From an uncultured Pelagibacteraceae bacterium (GTDB lineage Bacteria > Pseudomonadota > Alphaproteobacteria > Pelagibacterales > Pelagibacteraceae): a stretch of 32,749 nt of DNA. The notes below the pieces were generated by a model. It ran no database searches. It was not told the DNA's origin and worked only from the letters and a program-made list of their open reading frames with translations. Position 1 is the first letter of the stretch. Every line of letters starts with the position of its first letter. Below are positions 16,500-23,810 of the stretch, one piece after another. The stretch lies in contig CACNEM010000009.1 in assembly GCA_902619495.1 (NCBI GenBank), positions 1 to 32,749 of the forward strand, read 5' to 3'. A program made the position numbers and the translations under genes.

Positions 16500-16897
16500 T
16501 TTAATAAATACAATAACTTACAATCTATTTTTAAAGTAAATTATTAATATATATATCAATACTATTTACCTATTATTTATAAAAGTTAAGTATTTTATGG
16601 ACAAAAAAAGTAAATCTGCGGGCTGATAGTATTATCCTCACTATAATGATTTAATTTTTGTTATTTTGAAAAATTATTAGGCTTTAAAAAGTAATAATCT
16701 TAGGCAATTTGGACTAATTATTAATAATAATTAACAATTATTTTAGAAGCTTTGCAATTCAAGAATATACCTTTTAAACGGCCATATATAGCTAATTTTT
16801 TGCGATTTGGATTAATAGAGTACAACTTATTAGTGTGTGGATAAAAAATATAGTTAAATAGGGGAGAATAGACCCAATCGCCCGCCAAATAACAATT
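16500..16897. other. 398-bp gap without a convincing gene
   Basis: This is the only gap above 300 bp. It is very AT-rich with stops in all frames. Two observations only: a short open stretch about 16736-16840 ending in TAA that could be a decayed coding fragment, and a GC-rich patch (CGCCCGCC, about 16880-16887) beside the MGMT stop. A near-repeat (13 of the first 15 bases) occurs at 16704-16720 and 16802-16818. No tRNA, array or terminator was found. It separates the glycan island from the MGMT and recombinase segment. Confidence 0.5.
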
Positions 16898-17173
16898 CTA
16901 GAGCATTATACCCTCTTTTTTTAGCAATAATCTCTTAGTTTTTACTCCACCTTTCCCTGAATAGCCTCCAAGTGATCCGTCAGATCTTACAACTCTATGG
17001 CAAGGTATTTTGGGCGCATAGGGGTTTTTTCCTATAGCATTCGCTACAGCACGGACTGCAAGGGGTTTTCCAATGGCTTTTGCCACTTGGGAGTAAGTTT
17101 TAACGCTTCCGCAAGGTATTTTCCTCAAATAAGCCCATACTTTAACTTGAAATTTAGTACCATTTAGCTTCAT
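16898..17173 (-). CDS. MGMT-family alkyltransferase, minimal C-terminal domain
   Basis: A 91-residue protein made only of the DNA-binding alkyltransferase domain of O6-alkylguanine-DNA alkyltransferases. It contains the active-site Ile-Pro-Cys58-His-Arg-Val, the upstream arginine-finger segment (Arg41-Ala-Val-Ala-Asn-Ala), Thr-Tyr-Ser-Gln-Val-Ala in the winged helix, and Ser-Leu-Gly-Gly-Tyr-Ser-Gly-Lys. The N-terminal domain of Ada/Ogt is missing. Because the cysteine is present it is probably a suicide repair enzyme rather than an alkyltransferase-like (ATL) protein. It is directly coupled (TAATG) to a 54-aa membrane protein gene upstream. Confidence 0.87.
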   Translation of the reverse strand: MKLNGTKFQVKVWAYLRKIPCGSVKTYSQVAKAIGKPLAVRAVANAIGKNPYAPKIPCHRVVRSDGSLGGYSGKGGVKTKRLLLKKEGIML

Positions 17174-17337
17174 TAGTCAAATATAAGGTAAATTGTCATA
17201 GATATGCCTATTATAAATGTTATAATTAGGCTTAAAGCTATCTTTTTTCTACCTCTTGAGCTTGAATTGGTCCAGAAATAAGAAATTCCGTAAACTGCAG
17301 TTATAAATACTATAATTGGAAGGAGAATCTTAACCAT
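17173..17337 (-). CDS. 54-aa double-pass membrane protein, unknown function
   Basis: A short minus-strand frame starting at the ATG at 17335-17337 and ending with a TAA that shares a base with the MGMT start (TAATG). The predicted 54-aa product has two hydrophobic segments (about residues 3-15 and 35-52) separated by a basic Ser-Ser-Ser-Arg-Gly-Arg-Lys-Lys turn, the layout of a tiny membrane hairpin protein. The upstream AAGGAGAATC-type purine-rich sequence lies inside the gene, and the first ATG has no strong ribosome binding site. The coupling to MGMT and the coherent membrane pattern make it credible. No family recognised. Confidence 0.6.
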   Translation of the reverse strand: MVKILLPIIVFITAVYGISYFWTNSSSRGRKKIALSLIITFIIGISMTIYLIFD

Positions 17338-17382
17338 GTAGATTTATAATTGATTTGACAATTAAATTTAACTAATATATTA

Positions 17383-17409
17383 TTTCCGATAATTAATGGT
17401 TATCGGAAA
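17383..17409. repeat. Perfect 10-bp inverted repeat with 7-nt spacer before the recombinase gene
   Basis: TTTCCGATAA (17383-17392) and TTATCGGAAA (17400-17409) are exact reverse complements around a 7-nt spacer (TTAATGG). The right arm ends 3 nt before the recombinase ATG and holds the only purine-rich (GGAAA) stretch that could serve as its ribosome binding site. The layout matches a tyrosine-recombinase core site (two inverted arms around a 6-8 bp overlap), but equally an autoregulatory operator or an RNA hairpin that hides the ribosome binding site. No second copy was seen in the window. Confidence 0.7.
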
Positions 17410-17412
17410 ATT

Positions 17413-18327
17413 ATGAATGATTTAACTACTGAGATAAAAAAATTAGAAATAGAAACTTTAGATAATTTAAAGCTATCAAAAGCCAAAAACACCATAAGAG
17501 CTTATAAATCTGATTTTAGTGACTTTGCATTATTTTGTTCTAAACATAGTATGCAAAGCATGCCAACAGAGCCTAAAATTGTTTCCTTGTATATGACTTA
17601 TTTATCAAAAAATTCAAAATTTAGTACTTTGAAAAGGCGTTTGGCGTCAATAAATGTCATGCACAAATATAAAGGTCATTATCTAGATACTAAACACCCA
17701 ATAATTGTCGAAAACTTACTTGGTATTAAAAGACAAATAGGTATTCATCAAAAAGCAAAAAAACCATTATTGTTTAATGATCTAAAAGCATTAATTAATG
17801 TAATTAATAAATCATCAGCAAGCGAATTTAAAAAACTTAGAGATAAATCTTTAATTTTAGTTGGCTTTTCAGGTGGATTTAGAAGGTCTGAGCTAGTTTC
17901 AATTACTAGAGATGATGTTGAATTTGTTAAAGAAGGTGTAAAAATATTTGTAAAAAAATCAAAATCAGATCAATCAGGCGCAGGGATGATCAAAGCTATC
18001 CCCTCTTTTAAGCACATTGAATATTGTCCTGTTGATCATCTAAAAAATTGGATGTCCGAAAACAGAAATAATCTTGTTTTTCCAATATCAGATAAAAATG
18101 TTGCGCTAATAATTAAAAAACATGCGCAAATAGCAGGGCTGGACTATAAAAAATATGCAGGACATAGCTTAAGATCTGGCTTTGCTACAACTACTGCGGA
18201 ACTAGGTGCAAGTGAAAGAAATATAATGGCCATGACTGGTCATAAATCGGTAGATATGGTGAGAAGATACATTAAAGAGGCTGATTTATTTAAAAATAAC
18301 GCTTTAAATAAACTAACTGATCAATGA
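17413..18327 (+). CDS. Tyrosine recombinase/integrase
   Basis: A 304-residue site-specific recombinase. It has an N-terminal SAM-like core-binding domain (about residues 10-105: Ser-Lys-Ala-Lys-Asn-Thr-Ile-Arg-Ala-Tyr-Lys-Ser-Asp) and a catalytic domain with all expected residues: Arg157 in Gly-Gly-Phe-Arg-Arg-Ser-Glu-Leu, a Lys near 182-184, His251-x-x-Arg254, His277 in Thr-Gly-His-Lys-Ser, and the nucleophile Tyr286 in Arg-Arg-Tyr. It appears intact. It starts 3 nt after a perfect inverted repeat and its TGA overlaps the following FkbM start (ATGA), so recombinase and methyltransferase are translationally coupled. No excisionase-like gene or phage structural gene is nearby. Length and motifs resemble XerC/XerD-type and solitary integrases. 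Confidence 0.93.
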   Translation: MNDLTTEIKKLEIETLDNLKLSKAKNTIRAYKSDFSDFALFCSKHSMQSMPTEPKIVSLYMTYLSKNSKFSTLKRRLASINVMHKYKGHYLDTKHPIIVENLLGIKRQIGIHQKAKKPLLFNDLKALINVINKSSASEFKKLRDKSLILVGFSGGFRRSELVSITRDDVEFVKEGVKIFVKKSKSDQSGAGMIKAIPSFKHIEYCPVDHLKNWMSENRNNLVFPISDKNVALIIKKHAQIAGLDYKKYAGHSLRSGFATTTAELGASERNIMAMTGHKSVDMVRRYIKEADLFKNNALNKLTDQ

Positions 18328-19016
18328 AAATCTTAAAAACTATTTATTACAAGAAATACTCAAAAGTATCTTATTCAATTAGTGGTGTTGATTTAATTAT
18401 TGATAGAATATTTGCAAAACAAAAAAAAGGTATTTACGTGGATTTAGGATGTAATCATCCGATTAAACACAACAATACTTATTTGCTTTATAAAAGAGGA
18501 TGGAAAGGTATCAATATTGACTCTGACATTAAATCAATTCAAGAATTTAATAAATTTAGACCAGAAGATTTTAATATTAATGCTTTGGTAAGCGACAGAA
18601 AAAAAAAAATAAAATATTTTTTTTATCATGATAGATCTCCACTTAATACAGCAGACCATCTTTTAGTAAGAAAAAGAAAAGCGAAACCTAAAAAAATTAT
18701 TTTAAAAACTACTAATAGTTTAAATTCAATTATAGAAAACTCTCCATTTAGCAAAAACAAAATTAATTTTTTAAGTATTGATATTGAAAATCATGAATAT
18801 GAAGCTTTAAAAAATTTCAAATTTAATAAATATAAAATTCAATGCATAGTTACAGAGCTTATAAACTCAGAAAATAAACAAATTGAGACTCAAAATCAAA
18901 ACTTAGAATATATTCTTAAAAGCAAAATATATAAGTTGTTAATTAAAAATAATTATAAATTAATAAATTGGGTTAATTCTGATTTAGTTTTTATAAACAA
19001 AAATACAAAAATATGA
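18324..19016 (+). CDS. FkbM-like methyltransferase coupled to the recombinase
   Basis: A 230-residue SAM-dependent methyltransferase related to FkbM. The SAM loop is Tyr-Val-Asp-Leu-Gly-Cys-Asn-His-Pro, then Gly-Ile-Asn-Ile-Asp-Ser-Asp, and the downstream block Leu-Ser-Ile-Asp-Ile-Glu-Asn-His-Glu-Tyr-Glu corresponds to the Lys-Ile-Asp-x-Glu-Gly-His-Glu motif with Asn in place of Gly. It overlaps the recombinase stop by 4 nt and the next FkbM gene by 4 nt, so the three genes read as one unit. The substrate is unknown, probably a surface sugar by context. Confidence 0.83.
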   Translation: MKILKTIYYKKYSKVSYSISGVDLIIDRIFAKQKKGIYVDLGCNHPIKHNNTYLLYKRGWKGINIDSDIKSIQEFNKFRPEDFNINALVSDRKKKIKYFFYHDRSPLNTADHLLVRKRKAKPKKIILKTTNSLNSIIENSPFSKNKINFLSIDIENHEYEALKNFKFNKYKIQCIVTELINSENKQIETQNQNLEYILKSKIYKLLIKNNYKLINWVNSDLVFINKNTKI

Positions 19017-19798
19017 AATTAAGAATTAAAGATTTAGAATTTTTTTTTAAAAAAATTTTTTTTTCTGACAGCTATTTATTAAAAAAAAGAGTTGTAAGAG
19101 CAATAAATAAAAATTATGAAAAAGAACTTTTTTTTATTAACCAGTTTGAAGATAAAACAAAAGTAGCTTTAGATATTGGTGTTTATAGAGGTGTATATTC
19201 GTATAAACTCTCAAAATTCTTTAAACATGTTCACTCATTTGAACCTAATCCCCTATTATTTCCATATTTAGATAAAAACTTAAAAAAAATTATAAGAAAT
19301 ATAAATTTGTATAATTTAGCCTTATCTAACAAATCAGGAGAAACAATATTAAAATTGCCTTTAAGATCAGGCTCGATTTTTAGAGATAACATTGAAGAAC
19401 TTTATCAATTAGGAGCCGCTTCAATTCATCCTGATAATGAATTTAATGAGTCAAAAAAAGTTAAAGTAAAAATGGAAAGGTTAGATAATATTCATATTAA
19501 AAATATTGGATTTATTAAAATCGATGTTGAAGGACATGAGTTGGAAGTAATAAAAGGTGCAAAAGAGACCATCGTTAAAAATAAGCCAGTTTTGTTGGTA
19601 GAAATTGAAAAGAGACATAGCAAAAGATCGGTTGAAGAAACAATAAATTTTATAAATAATTTAGGATATGAATGTTTTTTTTTAAATGAAAAAAATTTAA
19701 TTCCAATTAGTAAACTTGATGATAAATCTTTTGAAAATAATTTTTTTTTTTTACCTTCTAATTTATCAAACTTAAAATCTCTGATGCTAAAATCTTAA
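19013..19798 (+). CDS. FkbM-family methyltransferase
   Basis: A 261-residue FkbM protein with Val-Ala-Leu-Asp-Ile-Gly-Val-Tyr-Arg-Gly-Val-Tyr-Ser at the SAM loop, His-Ser-Phe-Glu-Pro-Asn-Pro at strand II, and the clear signature Phe-Ile-Lys-Ile-Asp-Val-Glu-Gly-His-Glu. It is the third gene of the recombinase-led unit (4-nt overlap with the previous gene). Its 3' end overlaps the convergent GT9 gene by 41 nt, unusually long even for this compact genome and possibly a sign that the two were brought together by rearrangement. Confidence 0.9.
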   Translation: MKLRIKDLEFFFKKIFFSDSYLLKKRVVRAINKNYEKELFFINQFEDKTKVALDIGVYRGVYSYKLSKFFKHVHSFEPNPLLFPYLDKNLKKIIRNINLYNLALSNKSGETILKLPLRSGSIFRDNIEELYQLGAASIHPDNEFNESKKVKVKMERLDNIHIKNIGFIKIDVEGHELEVIKGAKETIVKNKPVLLVEIEKRHSKRSVEETINFINNLGYECFFLNEKNLIPISKLDDKSFENNFFFLPSNLSNLKSLMLKS

Positions 19799-20645
19799 AT
19801 TTTTTTCTATTTAAGTAATTATAATTTCTTAAATGACTAGTCCATGTATGATATGGATATGAACTATCAATTATATCAATCTGTTTAATATTTTTAGCTC
19901 CAGCTATATGTGTAATCCAACCATGGCATGTCACTAATAGATCAGAATTAAAAACAATATTTTCAATTTCTAACAAACTTTGATTATGGAAAATTTTTAC
20001 TTTATCACTATTTAAATCATTTTTTATTTCACTTAGTAAATTAGATCCATTTTTTCCAGTGGTAATAATTATATTTTTATCTTTTAAAATTAAATCTTTT
20101 ATAAAATTAATTAAATCTTCTTTTGTAGGTTCAATATTGGTATATTTACTTATATATTTATTATGTATCCATTTTTCATCAAAATGTAATTGTATATATT
20201 TATTAAAAGGTATTTTTGTATTTGAATAATCTCTTTGATCTAAAAAATTTAAACAGCTGTCATCATATTTCAATTGTAGCTCTTGGCAAGTTTTTTTTAT
20301 TATATCGATTTGTGTATTAATTAGGTCAGTAACACATACAACTCTTTTTTTTGATTTTAAAAAAAAAGATATAAATTTTGATCTGTTTTTTCCATCATGT
20401 ACTATTATTGCATCATAAATATTTTTTCTAATTTTGATTATAAGATTAATCTTTGATAAAATATTATTTTTCAAAGGTATAATTTTATCTATACCTTTAA
20501 AAGTATTTGCATACTCATAATTTTTAAGAGATGTTACTAAAGTTATTCGACAATTAGGAAAGTTTTTTTTAATTATTTTGATAAATATTAAAGAGAATAA
20601 TAAATCACCTACTCTATCAGTGCGGAAAATAAGAATTTCTCTCAT
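19758..20645 (-). CDS. Family 9 glycosyltransferase (heptosyltransferase-like)
   Basis: A 295-residue GT-B protein of the ADP-heptose:LPS heptosyltransferase family. The N-terminus Ile-Leu-Ile-Phe-Arg-Thr-Asp-Arg-Val-Gly-Asp-Leu-Leu is the classic GT9 start, and the C-terminal half has Ile-Ile-Thr-Thr-Gly and the Leu-Leu-Val-Thr-Cys-His-Gly-Trp-Ile-Thr-His-Ile-Ala-Gly-Ala block, where Ser/Thr-Gly-Pro is usual and Cys-His-Gly is found here. Members add sugars to the LPS core, but many GT9 proteins use other donors. It is coupled (TAATG) to the double glycosyltransferase upstream. Confidence 0.87.
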   Translation of the reverse strand: MREILIFRTDRVGDLLFSLIFIKIIKKNFPNCRITLVTSLKNYEYANTFKGIDKIIPLKNNILSKINLIIKIRKNIYDAIIVHDGKNRSKFISFFLKSKKRVVCVTDLINTQIDIIKKTCQELQLKYDDSCLNFLDQRDYSNTKIPFNKYIQLHFDEKWIHNKYISKYTNIEPTKEDLINFIKDLILKDKNIIITTGKNGSNLLSEIKNDLNSDKVKIFHNQSLLEIENIVFNSDLLVTCHGWITHIAGAKNIKQIDIIDSSYPYHTWTSHLRNYNYLNRKKFKILASEILSLIN

Positions 20646-22777
20646 TAGTCATGCCAAAAGTATTTTTTTGTATTATTTATACCTAATGTTTTATTTATAA
20701 TAAAATCTGCAACTAAAGATGAATTGAAATATTTCATATATTTTTTCTTTCCATTTCTTGCAATTTTTTTTCTTAGCTTTTCATCTCTTGAAATCTTTAA
20801 AATTTGTTCTGATAAATCATTTAAATTCTTATAAAATACCATTTCAGAATTATCAAAAAAATCTCGATATTGAGTTTTTTCATCAATTAGGCAAACTAGA
20901 CCATTACCAACTATTTGAGTTATCCTATCGCTACTGTAGTATTTTATAGCATCTCCCCTGCTTAAATTTAATCCCATTTTAGCATTTGAAATAGTTTTAA
21001 AATAATGATCTGCCCAAATAGGCTGGATTTTATCAATACCATATATGTCAAATTTAACATCTGGAGTTTTTTTCTCTAATGCTCGTAAAAAATTTATCCT
21101 ATCATCGATTTTTCCAGTTTTAAGAACTCCCCTATGTACTCCATGGCTAAGAGCAAAAAAAACATCCACATTGCAAGGTTTACAAAAATTATTTAGTGTT
21201 TCGAAAGAATTATCACTTGGATTTGGAATAAAATAGTTCTCACTATTTTTTGGTAAAAAATCTAAAGCAGAGGGGCAAGTGGTAACAAAAGATGAGTCTA
21301 AAAAATTAATTTTATCTAATATTCTCTGTTTATTTCTATCATAATCAGGCCCTCTCTTATTTAACGGATCTAAAAACCATTGGCCAAATTTTACATTTGG
21401 ATAATCATCTCTTAACTCCCCTATTTGATCAGCGGATATTAAGTCGGCGTGCCCCAACATAATAATATCAGGTTTATAATTATAACATGTCTTCCTAAGC
21501 TTCTCGTTAAGAATTTTTGCTCCCTTTAAATCTTTAAAATTTCTATAATATTTTTGGATATCCCTATCACTAAATCCTAAAACACTATGACCTAATCTTA
21601 TAAAACCATTATTTATTCTTCTTCCTGTATTAAAAAAAAGTCTTCCGTCTAATCTTTCATTAAAGTTTGTAATATGTAGAATTCTTAAGTTTCTTCTATT
21701 TTTTTTAATATTTATTTTATTTAAATAGCTAAATTTCTCAAATCTATAATTATCTATACAAGCAGTTACATATTTATGAGTTAAATAAAAATTTTTAATA
21801 GAGAGTGTTTGTAATTTTTTTCGAGAAGTATTATTTAGAATTAAATAATTTAATGATTTTTTTAACTCTTCTACACTTAGTTTTTTTAAAATTTTTGCAT
21901 CAGTAACTGTTTCAGGTAAACCTCCTTTATTAGTTATTATAACAGCACATCCATTTGCTGCAGCTTCTAAACTAGTTCTACCAAAAGGCTCCTCCCATCT
22001 TGAACAAACAACTGCAATACTTGTCCTCTCGAAAATTTTAAGCACTTCGTTGTGTCTTCTAAATCCCAGTATGTTAGCTTTTTTGTGTGTAAGTTTAATC
22101 TTTTCTCTTTTTTCATCACCTATAATTTTAGCGGTCCAGTCTGGATGTTTATCTAAAATCTTTTTTATTGCAGCAGCAAATACATCATAACCTTTAGCTT
22201 TATTTAATTTTCCTACAAAAGTTATCCATTTTTTCTTTTTTTTAATTATCTCAATATTCATTTTTTTAGCTGATTGATGAAATATCAATAGCTTATCGCT
22301 ATTTACAAATTTATTTTCTAAACCATCTAAAAAACGTTTTTTTGACCAAGAACTATTAAAAATTATTTTGTAACATTTTTTTAGCAATTTTTTTCTATCA
22401 TCAATTGTTTTAGAACCATCCATTGATAAAGGGTCATTATGAAAATATAAAGTTAATATCTTATTTCTAGTTTCTGAATATAGAATGTGAATATAACTTG
22501 GTCGATTATGAACTTCAATAATTGTAGAATTTATTTTTTTTTCAATGTTTATAAATTTTTTAACATAACTTTTAGTTAAACTCTTAAATATATTTCTCTT
22601 TAAATCTATATTTTCGTACTTTAAATTAAATTTTTTTTTATACTCAGTATTGCCAAAGATAACTATATTTTTTCGGTATTTACTTTTTTTTGTAGTTTCA
22701 TAAACAAACAAAGAAACAGCTCCAGGGTATTCAGGTGAGAAATTTTCTTTATAAGGTAGCAGTATTGAAATTTTCAT
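20645..22777 (-). CDS. Two-domain glycosyltransferase: GT4 fused to CgeB-like GT
   Basis: A 710-residue protein with two GT-B units. Residues 1 to about 350 are a GT4 enzyme: Phe-Val-Gly-Lys-Leu-Asn-Lys-Ala-Lys-Gly opens the nucleotide-sugar domain and Glu-Glu-Pro-Phe-Gly-Arg-Thr-Ser-Leu-Glu-Ala-Ala is the E-x7-E motif. From about residue 365, Leu-Arg-Ile-Leu-His-Ile-Thr-Asn starts a second unit with Trp-Phe-Leu-Asp-Pro, Leu-Ser-His-Gly-Val-His-Arg-Gly, Asp-Ile-Tyr-Gly and Asn-Leu-Ser-Arg-Gly-Asp segments, as in CgeB/spore-maturation-like transferases. Both units look intact, so one chain may add two sugars in succession. It overlaps the GIY-YIG gene by 29 nt and is coupled to the GT9 gene. 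Confidence 0.85.
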   Translation of the reverse strand: MKISILLPYKENFSPEYPGAVSLFVYETTKKSKYRKNIVIFGNTEYKKKFNLKYENIDLKRNIFKSLTKSYVKKFINIEKKINSTIIEVHNRPSYIHILYSETRNKILTLYFHNDPLSMDGSKTIDDRKKLLKKCYKIIFNSSWSKKRFLDGLENKFVNSDKLLIFHQSAKKMNIEIIKKKKKWITFVGKLNKAKGYDVFAAAIKKILDKHPDWTAKIIGDEKREKIKLTHKKANILGFRRHNEVLKIFERTSIAVVCSRWEEPFGRTSLEAAANGCAVIITNKGGLPETVTDAKILKKLSVEELKKSLNYLILNNTSRKKLQTLSIKNFYLTHKYVTACIDNYRFEKFSYLNKINIKKNRRNLRILHITNFNERLDGRLFFNTGRRINNGFIRLGHSVLGFSDRDIQKYYRNFKDLKGAKILNEKLRKTCYNYKPDIIMLGHADLISADQIGELRDDYPNVKFGQWFLDPLNKRGPDYDRNKQRILDKINFLDSSFVTTCPSALDFLPKNSENYFIPNPSDNSFETLNNFCKPCNVDVFFALSHGVHRGVLKTGKIDDRINFLRALEKKTPDVKFDIYGIDKIQPIWADHYFKTISNAKMGLNLSRGDAIKYYSSDRITQIVGNGLVCLIDEKTQYRDFFDNSEMVFYKNLNDLSEQILKISRDEKLRKKIARNGKKKYMKYFNSSLVADFIINKTLGINNTKKYFWHD

Positions 22778-23012
22778 TTTTAATTTTATTTCTTAATTTC
22801 CTATTATTCTTTATATAATATTCTCTAGAAATTGCCTCTTTTTTAGTCCTATATACTTCTTTGTAAATTAATTTCCACTTTCGCCCTCTTGTAAATTTTG
22901 CCCCTTTACTATTATTATGAAGATCTATTCGTCTTTTTAAATTATTAGTATAACCAACATATGTTATAGTTTTCTTGCCCTTTGATTTGAGCATATAAAC
23001 GAAATAAGTCAC
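22749..23012 (-). CDS. GIY-YIG domain protein (YhbQ/UPF0213-like)
   Basis: An 87-residue stand-alone GIY-YIG domain. The hallmark Phe-Val-Tyr-Met-Leu-Lys strand, Tyr-Val-Gly-Tyr-Thr-Asn-Asn-Leu-Lys-Arg-Arg-Ile helix, the basic Phe-Thr-Arg-Gly-Arg-Lys-Trp-Lys-Leu-Ile-Tyr segment and Ser-Arg-Glu-Tyr-Tyr-Ile-Lys (catalytic Glu64) are all present. Such small proteins are predicted structure-specific nucleases, but cellular roles are poorly known. It sits 6 nt after the aldolase gene and overlaps the glycosyltransferase by 29 nt, inside a minus-strand run whose other members are metabolic or glycan genes. It could be a remnant passenger of a mobile element. Confidence 0.85.
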   Translation of the reverse strand: MTYFVYMLKSKGKKTITYVGYTNNLKRRIDLHNNSKGAKFTRGRKWKLIYKEVYRTKKEAISREYYIKNNRKLRNKIKNENFNTATL

Positions 23013-23018
23013 TTAAAC

Positions 23019-23810
23019 TTAATATCCTTTAGAATCTGGACCTTTTTTTGCTCCTTTAATTTTTTCTATGGCAGTTTTTGCTCCTGAGCTCATGAATCTT
23101 TGATCTGATCCTACAGTTACCAAATTGAAACCTTTTTCGATCATTTTTTTAGCGTACTCAGCGGTTCCATTATGAATACCAGCAAATAAACTTCTTTTTT
23201 TAGCGGCTTCTAATATTCTTGTAATTTCTTTGTAGGCGACAGTGTTCTCTGGTTTGTCAAAGCCAGGTTCTTCTCCAATTGCTAAGCTTAGATCAGCGGG
23301 CCCTATATATATACCATCTAAGTTTGGGGTATCTAAAATTTCATCTAAATTTTCAAGCGCCTCTTTGGTTTCTATCATTGCCAATTTTAAAATTTCATTG
23401 TCTGAATGTTTGGCATAATCACTTCCGCCATATAACAATCCTCTGATTGGCCCAAAACTCCTATAACCTTTAGATGGGTAGAGGCATGCCTGCACAAAAT
23501 TTTCTGCTTCTTTTCTATTACTTACCATTGGACATATAACTCCATAACAACCTGCGTCTAATATTTTCATTATTTGACCAGGTTCATTCCAATTTACTCT
23601 TGCTAATGGAGTCACATTTGTTGTCGATATAGCTTGGAGCATATTTAGTGCATTCACGTAATCAACAACGCCGTGTTGCATATCAATAGTGCAAGAGTCC
23701 CAGCCTTGGTGGGCCATAACTTCAGCAGAAAAACCACTCGGAATTTGTAACCAGCCATTTACAATTGGCTTTCCTTCTTTGAACATTTCTTTAAGTTTGT
23801 TTTTTCTCAT
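23019..23810 (-). CDS. HpcH/HpaI-family class II aldolase
   Basis: A 263-residue metal-dependent aldolase/citrate lyase-superfamily enzyme that splits 2-keto-3-deoxy acids into pyruvate and an aldehyde (HpcH, RhmA and related enzymes). Visible are Asp-Met-Gln-His46-Gly (the catalytic His), Ala-Arg-Val, Leu-Asp-Ala-Gly-Cys-Tyr-Gly, the metal ligands in Met-Ile-Glu-Thr-Lys and Ile-Gly-Pro-Ala-Asp-Leu-Ser, and Arg-Ser-Phe-Gly-Pro. It overlaps the aldehyde dehydrogenase gene by 4 nt (ATGA), so the two are coupled: the dehydrogenase could oxidise the released aldehyde. The exact substrate is unknown; RhmA, GarL or HpcH would be guesses. Confidence 0.88.
   Translation of the reverse strand: MRKNKLKEMFKEGKPIVNGWLQIPSGFSAEVMAHQGWDSCTIDMQHGVVDYVNALNMLQAISTTNVTPLARVNWNEPGQIMKILDAGCYGVICPMVSNRKEAENFVQACLYPSKGYRSFGPIRGLLYGGSDYAKHSDNEILKLAMIETKEALENLDEILDTPNLDGIYIGPADLSLAIGEEPGFDKPENTVAYKEITRILEAAKKRSLFAGIHNGTAEYAKKMIEKGFNLVTVGSDQRFMSSGAKTAIEKIKGAKKGPDSKGY

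Noticed and set aside
16898-17173. Reading the MGMT-family protein as an alkyltransferase-like (ATL) protein
   Set aside because: The active-site cysteine (Cys58) is present; ATL proteins lack it.
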